A DNA stretch of 64,000 bases, from positions 1,054,001-1,118,000 of the forward strand of contig NC_016631.1 of assembly GCF_000178955.2 (NCBI RefSeq), in the 5' to 3' direction. Shown here piece after piece: positions 18,149-25,758 of this stretch; positions within the stretch are counted from its first letter, which is position 1, and every line of letters begins with the position of its first letter. Under the pieces are notes generated by a model, which saw nothing but the letters and a program-made list of their open reading frames with translations, was not told the origin of the DNA and did not search any database. The translations under genes and the position numbers were made by a program. The stretch comes from Granulicella mallensis MP5ACTX8 (GTDB lineage: Bacteria; Acidobacteriota; Terriglobia; Terriglobales; Acidobacteriaceae).

Positions 18149-19554
18149 GCCTCTACCTCGTACTGCGTGGCCAGAAGGCCCTGGCGTGAGGCTGTAATGC
18201 TCTGTGCGAGATTGTTGATGAGGGCTATGTCTTGCCCTCCGCCGTCTGTGAGTTTGGCGAGTTCTACTTCGTCGCGGAGAAGCTTGTCTGCGTGGGCATA
18301 ATAGGCGCGGGAATGACGACCCTTGATTTTGATCTCGCGGTCTGAACTCTTGCCCCACGGACCGAGTTGCACCAGCTTGCTCTGGATCTGCTGGTAATAG
18401 GGCGTGCCTTTGATGGGATAGGAGACGGTGGTGAAAAAGATGTCAGGTTTCGATTTGCTGACATGATGAATGGTCGCCTCGATGTCCTCCATCTCTTCGC
18501 CTTCATAACCCCACATCAAGAACATGCCGCTCTGGATGTTACGCGCGCGGGTCTGCTCGATGGCGCGTTGGACCTGTTCTACCTTTACGCCGCGGTCCAT
18601 GGAGTCGAGCAGCCGCTGCGAACCTGATTCGGACCCGATCCAAATGCGGAAGCAGCCAAGCTCTGCGAGCAGATCCAGCATCTCTTCATTGAGCCGGTCG
18701 GCTCGCGATATGCACTCGAAGGGGATGTGTATATTGCGGCGACGCATCTCGCCTGCATATTTGCGGATCCAATCGTGATTGATCGTGAAGACGTCGTCCG
18801 AGATCCAGGCGATGTCCGGTGTGTACTCATGGAGGAGGAACTCAAGTTCGTCGACGACCTTGAGCGGATCGCGGCGGCGGTGAGTCTGGCCGTAAACCTG
18901 GTGGCTGCACCAGCGGCATTTATACGGGCAGCCACGCGCGGTGATGAAGTTGACCGAACCCTGTTGGTGATGGGTTCGCCAGGTATCGACATAGCGATGA
19001 AGATCGATGGCGTGACGCGCGGGCCACGGCTGTGCGTCAAGATCCGCGATCTGGGCTCGTGGCGGATTCTGATGGTAGTGCCCGGACTCATCGAGAAAGG
19101 CTACCCCGGCGATCTTGGATCTCCAGCCGGCGTCGGTCTGGTCTGCGCGTGCGCGCAGGGCGGTCAGCAACTCCTCCATGGTCGCCTCACCTTCGCCGAA
19201 GACCACGAATTCCGCGCCAGACTCCAGGTATTCCTGCGCATAGGCTCCAGGTTCCGGACCACCGACGACGACACGCCAGCCGGCTTCGCGCGCGACTGCC
19301 ATGATCTCTACGGCGTTTGTCCGCGTCATCAGGTTGGCATAGATGCCGAGCACCGTTGGAGTCTCGGTGCGCAGGTGATGAATGAGGTCTGGCTTGCTGG
19401 AGAAGGTTGTGTCAAATACGTCGACGTCAAAACCCCGCGCGCGCAGATGGGAACATAGATAGAGAATCCCCAGTGGAGCATAGGGCTTCATGATCTGGAT
19501 CTCTTTCGGATCATCGAAGAGAAAATAACCGTGGGTAAGCAGAAGGTCCGGCAT
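18145..19554 (-). CDS. B12-binding radical SAM protein (cluster member 3)
   Basis: 469 aa. Cobalamin-binding domain in the first 150 residues (LGIYANLMTRTNAVEIMAVA, then VVGGPEPGAYA), radical SAM motif C209-x3-C213-x2-C216 (CPYKCRWC), and the conserved FRIWIGSESGSQRLLDSMDRG strand. The variant start MPDLLLTHGYFLFDDPKEIQIMKPYAPLGILYL contains the P-x-LG-x-LY motif common to B12-radical SAM enzymes. ATG 19554 has AAAGGAG 6 nt upstream; ATG 19581 overlaps that site. A decayed homologue of residues 81-106 lies at 23977-24053. Its stop overlaps the methyltransferase start. A 71-nt gap separates it from the preceding radical SAM gene, leaving room for an internal promoter. Confidence 0.85.
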   Translation of the reverse strand: MPDLLLTHGYFLFDDPKEIQIMKPYAPLGILYLCSHLRARGFDVDVFDTTFSSKPDLIHHLRTETPTVLGIYANLMTRTNAVEIMAVAREAGWRVVVGGPEPGAYAQEYLESGAEFVVFGEGEATMEELLTALRARADQTDAGWRSKIAGVAFLDESGHYHQNPPRAQIADLDAQPWPARHAIDLHRYVDTWRTHHQQGSVNFITARGCPYKCRWCSHQVYGQTHRRRDPLKVVDELEFLLHEYTPDIAWISDDVFTINHDWIRKYAGEMRRRNIHIPFECISRADRLNEEMLDLLAELGCFRIWIGSESGSQRLLDSMDRGVKVEQVQRAIEQTRARNIQSGMFLMWGYEGEEMEDIEATIHHVSKSKPDIFFTTVSYPIKGTPYYQQIQSKLVQLGPWGKSSDREIKIKGRHSRAYYAHADKLLRDEVELAKLTDGGGQDIALINNLAQSITASRQGLLATQYEVEA

Positions 19555-19625
19555 CAAGCTCTCCTTTCTATGTTTGGCCATTGCTCGATGTTATATGCGA
19601 GTGTGTGAGCAGGACGCTGACCCGG

Positions 19626-21173
19626 TCAGCAGACATTGGCCGGCTCCTGTTTCGACGCGGGCGTAAGCACTGGCAACGGCTGCCCTGTGACAAGGGAACG
19701 GCGCCTGACTAAATACTCCGAGACATGCGAAAGCCACAACTCCCAAGGGAAAGAGAACTGGGAGGAGTCGAGCCGCCAGCGTATTGGCCGGCTAACGAGG
19801 CGGGCGATACGCTTCTGTATATTGCTTACTCCAGACTTGTGGCGAACCTGATTGAGTAGAAGAAAATACTCGAGCATACGATCGAGACGTGCAAGCTCAC
19901 GTCCTCTGAGCCAAGGGAGAAAGTTAGCTCCCAGTGGCATAGTCATCCAGTCTTCGAGAGTCTGAGGCTCTACGACACCGAGTTCACGCAACTGCGGCCA
20001 GATTGGAATGCCTGGATAAGGGGTAAAGATATTTGGGGAGAAGCGTACATTCGGGAACTGCCTACCGATATCGGACATCGTTCGGAAGGTCTCGAGACGA
20101 TCTTGTTCGGTCTCACCTGGGTAACCGAGTATGAGGTTGAATGTAACGCGTATACCCGCAAGCGATGCTTTGCGCGCGGTCTCATACATCTCATCCACTC
20201 GCTGATGGCGCTTGTTCATCAATTTGAGAACAGCCTTGGAGGTAGACTCAGTGCCGAAGCCCATATAGCTGACACCACTGTCGGCAAGTAACTGCACTTC
20301 ATCCTGACTCATGCGGCAAATGAAGTCAGTGGATGCCTGAAAGGTCCAGGTGAACTTGACGCCAGAGTCGCGGATTCCCTGGGCGATAGCGATGGCGCGA
20401 CGGAGGTCAACGGGGAAGTTGGAGTCAAGCAGGGCGACATTGGAGATACGGTACTGTTTGACGAGGCCCACGAGTTCGGCGACGACGTGCTCGGCAGCGT
20501 ATGCGTTGAAGCGGCGTTTGTAGACCACCATGTCCGTGCAGTAGTTGCAAGCATAGGGGCAGCCAACGCTGGTGGCATACGCGAGTTCGCGTTTGCCGGA
20601 GATGCGTTCATAGCTGTCAAAGTCCGTGGCCTCGTAGGCCGGCGGTGCAAAGGCGTCGATGGGCTGGACGCGGCGCTCGAAGTTTTCGATGAGACGTCCG
20701 TTCTTCTTCCAGGAGATGCCCTGTATAAAATCGAGCGGGTTTCTGTCGGCGAGGGCCTTCGCTAATTCAACGATGGTAGCCTCGCCCTGCCCACGCACGA
20801 CGATATCGACATAAGACTCACGCAGGGTGGACTCTGGACAGAGCGTCGGGTGCCAACCTCCGAAGATGACGGGGACGGTGGGTGTGTGCTCCTTGACACA
20901 CTGCGCTGCTTCGATGGCGCCGCGAATCATGGGGCCCGTGAGGACTGAGATGCCGATGCAGACTGCATGCTTGCAATGTTCACGGATCTTATCGAGGTAC
21001 TTTGGCTCGATTGCAGCGTCGATCAGCACAACCTCAAAGTTGGCCTCCTTCAAGGTGCCGGCAAGCGCGAGCAGAGAGAGGGGGGCACCGAGAGGCGGCC
21101 CATCATAAGGTGGATAGAAGAGAACCACCTTGCCGCGGCTTGGAGCGACGGTTTGATCGAAGGCCTCTAGCAT
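19626..21173 (-). CDS. B12-binding radical SAM protein (cluster member 2)
   Basis: 515 aa. Cobalamin-binding domain (VVLFYPPYDGPPLGAPLSLL, then GISVLTGPMIRGAIEAA and GGWHPTLCPEST) and radical SAM motif C205-x3-C209-x2-C212 (CPYACNYC). It is clearly paralogous to the upstream gene: LTGPMIR, GGWHP, VVRGQGE and FTPYPG-P are shared in order. Its C-terminal extension of about 130 residues, ending in WRLDSSQFSFPWELWLSHV, has a counterpart in the upstream protein, so this pair shares a domain not present in the other two radical SAM proteins. Overlaps the upstream gene by 7 nt. Confidence 0.85.
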   Translation of the reverse strand: MLEAFDQTVAPSRGKVVLFYPPYDGPPLGAPLSLLALAGTLKEANFEVVLIDAAIEPKYLDKIREHCKHAVCIGISVLTGPMIRGAIEAAQCVKEHTPTVPVIFGGWHPTLCPESTLRESYVDIVVRGQGEATIVELAKALADRNPLDFIQGISWKKNGRLIENFERRVQPIDAFAPPAYEATDFDSYERISGKRELAYATSVGCPYACNYCTDMVVYKRRFNAYAAEHVVAELVGLVKQYRISNVALLDSNFPVDLRRAIAIAQGIRDSGVKFTWTFQASTDFICRMSQDEVQLLADSGVSYMGFGTESTSKAVLKLMNKRHQRVDEMYETARKASLAGIRVTFNLILGYPGETEQDRLETFRTMSDIGRQFPNVRFSPNIFTPYPGIPIWPQLRELGVVEPQTLEDWMTMPLGANFLPWLRGRELARLDRMLEYFLLLNQVRHKSGVSNIQKRIARLVSRPIRWRLDSSQFSFPWELWLSHVSEYLVRRRSLVTGQPLPVLTPASKQEPANVC

Positions 21174-22693
21174 GCGGCCTCCGCAGGTGTGTTGGCGAGG
21201 CGCTTGGCATCGACGGCGGGTTTGTGTGCCGCTGATAGGCGTTTCTTCAGCTTGTTATTGAGCCAGATCTCTACGGGGTACTTGTAGACATCATTGTCGA
21301 GGCGCCAACGGGCCGGAAGAGAGAGACTTTTTTGGGCGATGCGGGTGATGGGGCCGCGAGTGTCCGTCGCGATGGGGATACGGTCGAAGGCGATGCGGAG
21401 ATAATCCCGCGTTATCTGGAGGCGCTCGTGCTCTTTGCCCTTGAGCCAGGGAAGCTGCGTGTAGCGCGGGAAGTAGTCGGCCCATCCCTCGAGTGTCTTG
21501 GGAACTTCTATGCCCATCTCTTGGGCGCGTTTCATGATGGGTGAGCCGGGATAGGGAGTGAAGATGTTCGTCCAGAACTCCGCGCCAGGAAAGCGGCGAC
21601 AGACGTCCATCATGAAATTGATGGTTTCACGGCGTTCCGTCATACCCTCGCCTGGGAAGGCGAAGATGATATTGAAGGAGGGCCGGATGTCCGCGGCAAG
21701 GCAGCGTGCGGCACTCTCGTAGATCTGGTCGAAGTCCTGGAAGGTCTTATTCATCAACTGCAGGACCTTGGGGGAGCCGGAATCAACGCCCTGGCAGATT
21801 TGCTGCAATCCCGCACGGCGAAGCAATGTCAAATCCTCATGGGAGAGCCGGGCAACCATATTTGTCGTGGCTTGCACGCTCCACTTGAATTGCGACTTCT
21901 CGCGCACAAGGCCCTCCGCGATACCTCGTACACGGTCGAGATCGACCATGAAGTTATCGTCGACCACCCACAACATCTCCAACTGATAGCGCCGGGTGAG
22001 ATCGACTGTCTCTTCGACGAACTGTTCGGGTGGCAGGGCGTTCCACTTGCGGCCATAGACACCGGCGTTCGTGCAGTAGCCGCAGTTGAACGGGCACGCA
22101 AGGGAGGAGGTATACATGGCCCAACGTTTGCCGCAGCCGCGCTCGTAGGCGTCGAAATCAGCAATGTGATAAGCCTTGGGAGGCATATCCATGAGTGGCT
22201 TGAGGGGGCGCTCAGGCGTCATGATGAGTTTACCGCCGCGTTTGAAACCAATGCCTGCTATGAGGTCCGGGGCAGAGTGACTCTGGAGGTGCTGCACGAG
22301 CTCAAGGAGAGCATCCTCGCCCTGCCCGCGAACGACGTAGTCCACGCAGTCAGCCTGAAGAGTCTGGTCGGGAAGAAGAGAGGGATGCCATCCGCCGAGG
22401 ATAATGGGAAAATCAGGGTTCCATTCCTTAACCGCACGCGCGATCTCTACCGTCTCGCGAATCATGGGACCGGTGACGAGCGAGATGCCCAGGCAGACGG
22501 CGTCACGAACCTCTTCAAGTACACGCTGTTTGAAGTTGGGGGTGATGGTGGAGTCAATGAGAACGATGTCGAAGCCAGCTCGTATGAGCGGGGTTGCGAC
22601 AGCCAGGATCCCTAGAGGCGCCGTTGCTTCTGAACTAGCGAAGGAAGGGAAGAAGAAGACGATTTTCCTGGATGAGACGGAGTTCTTGGGCAT
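21167..22693 (-). CDS. B12-binding radical SAM protein (cluster member 1, operon leader)
   Basis: 508 aa. N-terminal cobalamin domain (IVFFFPSFASSEATAPLGIL, GISLVTGPMIRETVEIA, GGWHPSLLPDQT) and radical SAM motif C200-x3-C204-x2-C207 (CPFNCGYC). C-terminal WRLDNDVYKYPVEIWLNNKL matches the extension of the next gene. AGAGGAG precedes the ATG by about 10 nt. It is the first gene of a six-gene minus-strand operon (22693 to 15064), and the phased repeat array at 22731-22785 begins only 38 nt upstream of its start codon. Confidence 0.86.
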   Translation of the reverse strand: MPKNSVSSRKIVFFFPSFASSEATAPLGILAVATPLIRAGFDIVLIDSTITPNFKQRVLEEVRDAVCLGISLVTGPMIRETVEIARAVKEWNPDFPIILGGWHPSLLPDQTLQADCVDYVVRGQGEDALLELVQHLQSHSAPDLIAGIGFKRGGKLIMTPERPLKPLMDMPPKAYHIADFDAYERGCGKRWAMYTSSLACPFNCGYCTNAGVYGRKWNALPPEQFVEETVDLTRRYQLEMLWVVDDNFMVDLDRVRGIAEGLVREKSQFKWSVQATTNMVARLSHEDLTLLRRAGLQQICQGVDSGSPKVLQLMNKTFQDFDQIYESAARCLAADIRPSFNIIFAFPGEGMTERRETINFMMDVCRRFPGAEFWTNIFTPYPGSPIMKRAQEMGIEVPKTLEGWADYFPRYTQLPWLKGKEHERLQITRDYLRIAFDRIPIATDTRGPITRIAQKSLSLPARWRLDNDVYKYPVEIWLNNKLKKRLSAAHKPAVDAKRLANTPAEAAC

Positions 22694-22730
22694 ATAGACG
22701 ACGCTCCTCTATTGAGATCTTGCCGTTTCG

Positions 22731-22785
22731 CTGTTAAGAGCGTGTCACATCGGTGTCTATGAATTGTCAGGAGTTTGTCATTTAT
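22731..22785. promoter_or_regulatory. Five 11-bp-phased direct repeats, Pho-box-like
   Basis: Units begin at 22731 (CTGTTA), 22742 (GTGTCA), 22753 (GTGTCT), 22764 (TTGTCA) and 22775 (TTGTCA), each exactly 11 bp apart. The spacing and the (C/T/G)TGTCA core match the known PhoB box design of 7-bp CTGTCAT repeats with 4-bp spacers, and more generally sites for OmpR/PhoB-type winged-helix regulators. The array lies in the spacer shared by the radical SAM operon and the HPr-kinase-like gene. No strong sigma-70 elements could be placed beside it. Confidence 0.55.
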
Positions 22786-22962
22786 GTCCAGAGCGAGTTG
22801 AAGGCTCTTTTCCAGGAAGTTCGTTCGTGGAAATGGTGACGAAGCGCGGACAAAGTGGTGACAAACCAATCACCCATCCTTCCTACACTTTGTTAGTCAA
22901 CCGGTAATGCAGAAGATGGAAGTTTTCAGCTTCAACCAGCCAGGTGCAGGAAAGGAAAATTG

Positions 22963-23982
22963 TTGACGACCGAACTTCTTAAACACGGATCTCCTGAGGC
23001 GACTATCGCTCCAAAGCCAGTCACGGCAGAGGAGACACTCCTTTGCAATATGGAGTTGCCGCTCCGTGGCGTCTTTTATCCTCTTGGCTTTCCCGTCGAG
23101 ATCGTCACCAATGAGCAAGCCGTTCTGGACGCCGCTAACGATAGTTGGGGCTATCTTCGTCCTCGGCAGATTGATTCTGTAGTGCAGCTCCGCATCAGTG
23201 TTAGTGAAGGAGGCGGGTCCGAGTGCCCGCCCACGCCTGCTTCTCGGGCTAACCGTCACTTGTTATCGATTGTGGCGGACGCAGACAATCAGGCGATCGT
23301 CGATCTTAAAGCAGGCTTTGCCGCCGTCTGGCTGAATCAGGCGACGATACGTCACAGTCTGTATCTTCGCTATCACTTTCTTGAAGGCGCTGCGTATGTT
23401 CTTCTCTGCACGTCAGCCGTAACAGCTCTGCACGCAGCCTGTGTCAGCCGGTACGGACGAGGTATTCTTTTGTGTGGAGACTCCGGGGCGGGCAAGTCTT
23501 CTCTGTCCTATGCCTGCGCGCGTGCCGGATGGACCTATACTTCGGACGACGCCAGTTATCTTCTACACGGCACGGATGATCCCCGGGTCGTCGGCAACTC
23601 GTATCAGGTGCGTTTTCGACCGACGGCCAAGACACTCTTTCCAGAGCTGGAAGGTCGTGCACTCACTCCACGAGCAGAGGGTAAACCCTCCATTGAAGTT
23701 CCTACCTCCGAGTTGCCCGGGCTCATTACCGCGAGCGAGGCGAGAATCGACTTTATCGTCTACCTCAATCGAGGGTCGTCAGAGACGGGAGAACTGCTAC
23801 CGCTACCCGATGGCGTTGCGATAGAGCGCATTCGAGAAAATTTATATCCCATCGCCGAAATTCGTGCGATCCATGAAGAGGCGGTGCAGGTACTATCAGG
23901 CGTTCCTGCCTATGAACTGCGATACCGCGACTTCGATCACGCCATCGGACAACTCGACCGGCTGGTCCGCTCCCACGCGTAG
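22963..23982 (+). CDS. HPr-kinase/phosphorylase-like P-loop ATPase
   Basis: 339 aa. The C-terminal half has the HprK fold signature: LHAACVSRYGRG, Walker A GDSGAGKSS, then YTSDDASYL, matching the HprK His, P-loop and paired-Asp elements. The first 130 residues are not the HprK N-domain and are unrecognised. There is no ATG in this frame: TTG 22963 (6 nt after AAAGGA) or TTG 22960 are the best starts. HprK-related kinases of this kind are found in peptide and other natural-product clusters (for example lasso peptides), where they modify something other than HPr. The 3' end is odd: its TAG stop lies inside a fragment of a radical SAM gene (23977-24053). Confidence 0.75.
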   Translation: MTTELLKHGSPEATIAPKPVTAEETLLCNMELPLRGVFYPLGFPVEIVTNEQAVLDAANDSWGYLRPRQIDSVVQLRISVSEGGGSECPPTPASRANRHLLSIVADADNQAIVDLKAGFAAVWLNQATIRHSLYLRYHFLEGAAYVLLCTSAVTALHAACVSRYGRGILLCGDSGAGKSSLSYACARAGWTYTSDDASYLLHGTDDPRVVGNSYQVRFRPTAKTLFPELEGRALTPRAEGKPSIEVPTSELPGLITASEARIDFIVYLNRGSSETGELLPLPDGVAIERIRENLYPIAEIRAIHEEAVQVLSGVPAYELRYRDFDHAIGQLDRLVRSHA

Positions 23983-24053
23983 GCTCCAGGTTCTGGACCA
24001 CAGGCGAGGACACGCCAGCCGGCCTCGCGCGCGGCTGCCATGATCTCCACAGC
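23977..24053 (-). pseudogene. Remnant of a B12-radical SAM gene (cobalamin-domain fragment)
   Basis: Aligned without gaps to 19238-19314 inside cluster member 3, about 68 of 77 bases agree by hand count. On the minus strand it reads in frame as AVEIMAAAREAGWRVLACGP followed by EPGAYA, against AVEIMAVAREAGWRVVVGGP and EPGAYA in the intact gene. There is no start, no remaining domain and no FeS motif. It supplies the last codons and the TAG stop of the kinase gene on the other strand, so an insertion, duplication or deletion ended here. Confidence 0.75.
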
Positions 24054-24071
24054 CGAACGTTTATGTCAGAT

Positions 24072-24701
24072 CTAGCGCTTGCTGATTTCAGTGCCGGCCC
24101 CGTATCGCAGGCCATCAACGATCAGCTCGACCATTCTTTTCGCATAAGCGGTCCCTTCGCCGTGAGGGCCCTGACACAGCGTTGCCACGGCTCGAAGCAG
24201 CTCGCCAGCCTGGATGCCGGGGCGCACCGCTCCTGCTGTAACCGCCGCATCCAGCAAACCTTCCAGCACTGGCCTGAGGTGTTTGTCAAAGTAGGCGGGC
24301 AGCGCGCTGTAAGCCGGATCGCCTGAGTGCAGCGCTTTTGCAAGCCCTCGCTTCGTAGCAATGAAGTCGACAAAGCGTTGCATCCAGCGAGCCAACGCCT
24401 CGCCCGGCTCGTACTTTTTCGCTATGGCAACGGCCGCCTCTGCGCAGGTGTCCACCTGACTCTGAAAAACAGCCACGATGAGATCCGAGCGCTGCGGAAA
24501 ATGCCGGTAGACCGTGCCAAGGCCCACGCCCGCTTTTTCCGCGATCTCGCGGACAGGCGCGTCTACTCCTGACTCTGCAAAAACCTCCATCGCCGCCTGA
24601 AGAAGGGAACTCATCTTGCGCTGTCCATCGGCGCGCATCTGGCGAGGCTTGCCGCCATCGGGGCTCGGATGATCCGTATTTGCTGGAGTTCTTTTTGGCA
24701 T
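24072..24701 (-). CDS. TetR family repressor, likely autoregulated
   Basis: 209 aa. A basic N-terminal arm of about 28 residues precedes the HTH (LLQAAMEVFAESGVDAPVREIAEKAGVGLGTVYRHFPQRSDLI). The C-terminal domain resembles the SbtR/TetR_C group (DPAYSALPAYFDKHLRPVLEGLLDAAV). It is divergent from two SDR genes, and the spacer contains four 13-bp palindromes GGAACnnnGTTCC that are the obvious operators, two overlapping each of two duplicated promoters. Expected to repress the SDRs until an inducer, possibly an aldehyde or ketone, binds. Confidence 0.88.
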   Translation of the reverse strand: MPKRTPANTDHPSPDGGKPRQMRADGQRKMSSLLQAAMEVFAESGVDAPVREIAEKAGVGLGTVYRHFPQRSDLIVAVFQSQVDTCAEAAVAIAKKYEPGEALARWMQRFVDFIATKRGLAKALHSGDPAYSALPAYFDKHLRPVLEGLLDAAVTAGAVRPGIQAGELLRAVATLCQGPHGEGTAYAKRMVELIVDGLRYGAGTEISKR

Positions 24702-24703
24702 AA

Positions 24704-24756
24704 GTAGCGGCTTGCAAGTGGAACAATGTTCCGTTTAGTATCTGGAACGTGGTTCC
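24704..24756 (+). promoter_or_regulatory. Promoter-operator module, copy 1
   Basis: A -35 TTGCAA (24712-24717) and -10 TAGTAT (24736-24741) are separated by 18 bp. Palindromic operators GGAACAATGTTCC (24720-24732) and GGAACGTGGTTCC (24744-24756) lie in the spacer and just past the -10, the classic position for TetR repression. The whole 53-bp module is repeated 116 bp downstream. Confidence 0.75.
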
Positions 24757-24819
24757 GTCTGTGCCTTCCAGAATATCAGGGCAACCGGGCATTCCAGGCT
24801 GGCATTCGTCTTTCCATCC

Positions 24820-24872
24820 GTAGCGGCTTGCAAACGGAACCGTGTTCCGTTTAGTATCTGGAACATGGTTCC
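24820..24872 (+). promoter_or_regulatory. Promoter-operator module, copy 2
   Basis: Same layout as copy 1: TTGCAA (24828-24833), 18-bp spacer, TAGTAT (24852-24857), with operators GGAACCGTGTTCC (24836-24848) and GGAACATGGTTCC (24860-24872). It is the copy nearest the SDR operon, whose first ATG is at 24914. Confidence 0.78.
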
Positions 24873-24913
24873 GGATAGTAGGAGCTCAGCCGCAAACCGT
24901 AAAGGAGGATCAC

Positions 24914-25666
24914 ATGCAGGACAAACAGGTCGCCCTGATCACCGGGGCCAACAAGGGAATTGGACTTCAAATCGCGAAGGATCTTGCGAAACATGGCCTC
25001 ACCGTACTCGTCGGCTCGCGCAACCTCGAGAATGGCGAGAGGGCGGCAAAGAGCATTGGAGAAGGTGCCCGCGCCCTTCAGCTGGATGTCACGGATTCGG
25101 CATCGATCGTCGCTGCAGCCGATCTCATCCGGAATGAGTTCGGTCGGCTTGACGTGCTCGTAAACAATGCCGGCATCACGAGCGTGGTGCCGCCGGGTAC
25201 TTCGTTCGAGGAACGCATGAAGACGAATATTCCCAGTAGCTCGCCGCTCGACAACGTACGTGGGGTCTTTGAGACGAATGTCTTTGGCGTAATCGCTGTT
25301 ACACAGGCGATGCTGCCGCTGCTTCGCGAGGCGCCGGCGGGACGCATCGTTAACCTGGGAAGCTCGTCCGGTTCGCTGACTCTGAACTCAAATCCCAGCT
25401 ATGAATATCGTCATGTCTTCGGAGCCGCTTACAGTCCGTCGAAGACAGCCCTGCATGCGATCTCGCTGGCCTTCGCGCTTGAACTGGAAAAGACCAACAT
25501 CAAGGTCAACGTTGCCTGCCCAGGCTACACGGCGACCGATCTGAACAACTTCCGTGGCATACGCACGGTCGAACAGGGCGCTCGTGAAGCCGTACGTCTC
25601 GCGCTGCTTGGTCCGGATGGTCCAACCGGCACATTCTCGGACGAGGACGGCCCTGTGTCCTGGTAA
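24914..25666 (+). CDS. SDR family oxidoreductase, carbonyl-reductase-like (first of tandem pair)
   Basis: 250 aa. Cofactor motif TGANKGIG (about 10-17), NNAG (about 85-88), GSSSG with catalytic Ser, and YSPSKTAL with catalytic Tyr/Lys. The relatively long loop after NNAG (TSVVPPGTSFEERMKTNIPSS region) and the end DEDGPVSW are typical of plant- and fungal-like carbonyl reductase SDRs. AAAGGAGG at 24901-24908 fixes the start. Highly similar to the next gene (shared start, TNVFGVIA-TQAMLPLLREAPA and final PTGTF), so a recent tandem duplication is likely. Controlled by the two TetR-operator promoters upstream. Confidence 0.88.
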   Translation: MQDKQVALITGANKGIGLQIAKDLAKHGLTVLVGSRNLENGERAAKSIGEGARALQLDVTDSASIVAAADLIRNEFGRLDVLVNNAGITSVVPPGTSFEERMKTNIPSSSPLDNVRGVFETNVFGVIAVTQAMLPLLREAPAGRIVNLGSSSGSLTLNSNPSYEYRHVFGAAYSPSKTALHAISLAFALELEKTNIKVNVACPGYTATDLNNFRGIRTVEQGAREAVRLALLGPDGPTGTFSDEDGPVSW

Positions 25667-25688
25667 TGTATGCGGTCAGACTCTGACG

Positions 25689-25704
25689 CCCTGTGTTTAC
25701 AGGG
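25689..25704 (+). other. Intercistronic hairpin
   Basis: CCCTGT (25689-25694) and ACAGGG (25699-25704) pair around a four-base loop between the tandem SDR genes. It has no T run, so it may be an attenuator or transcript-stability element rather than a terminator. Confidence 0.4.
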
Positions 25705-25758
25705 TGATCGCAACCGCTATCTGGATGTCAACCGCGCACATCGGTAAAGGAGATGATC

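Noticed and set aside
18148-18358. Longer methyltransferase (344 aa) beginning at 18358
   Set aside because: The extra 70 residues are arginine-rich and are the shadow of the radical SAM gene on the same strand; the ATG at 18148 overlaps the upstream stop in ATGA.
22759-22839. 26-codon ORF (MNCQEFVIYVQSELKALFQ...) as a peptide precursor for the radical SAM cluster
   Set aside because: It lacks a ribosome site and its first codons lie within the 11-bp repeat array (22731-22785), so the DNA is better explained as a regulatory site.
24001-24060. CRISPR or tRNA signal in the spacer after the kinase gene
   Set aside because: The apparent order is explained by 23977-24053 being a fragment of the radical SAM gene.
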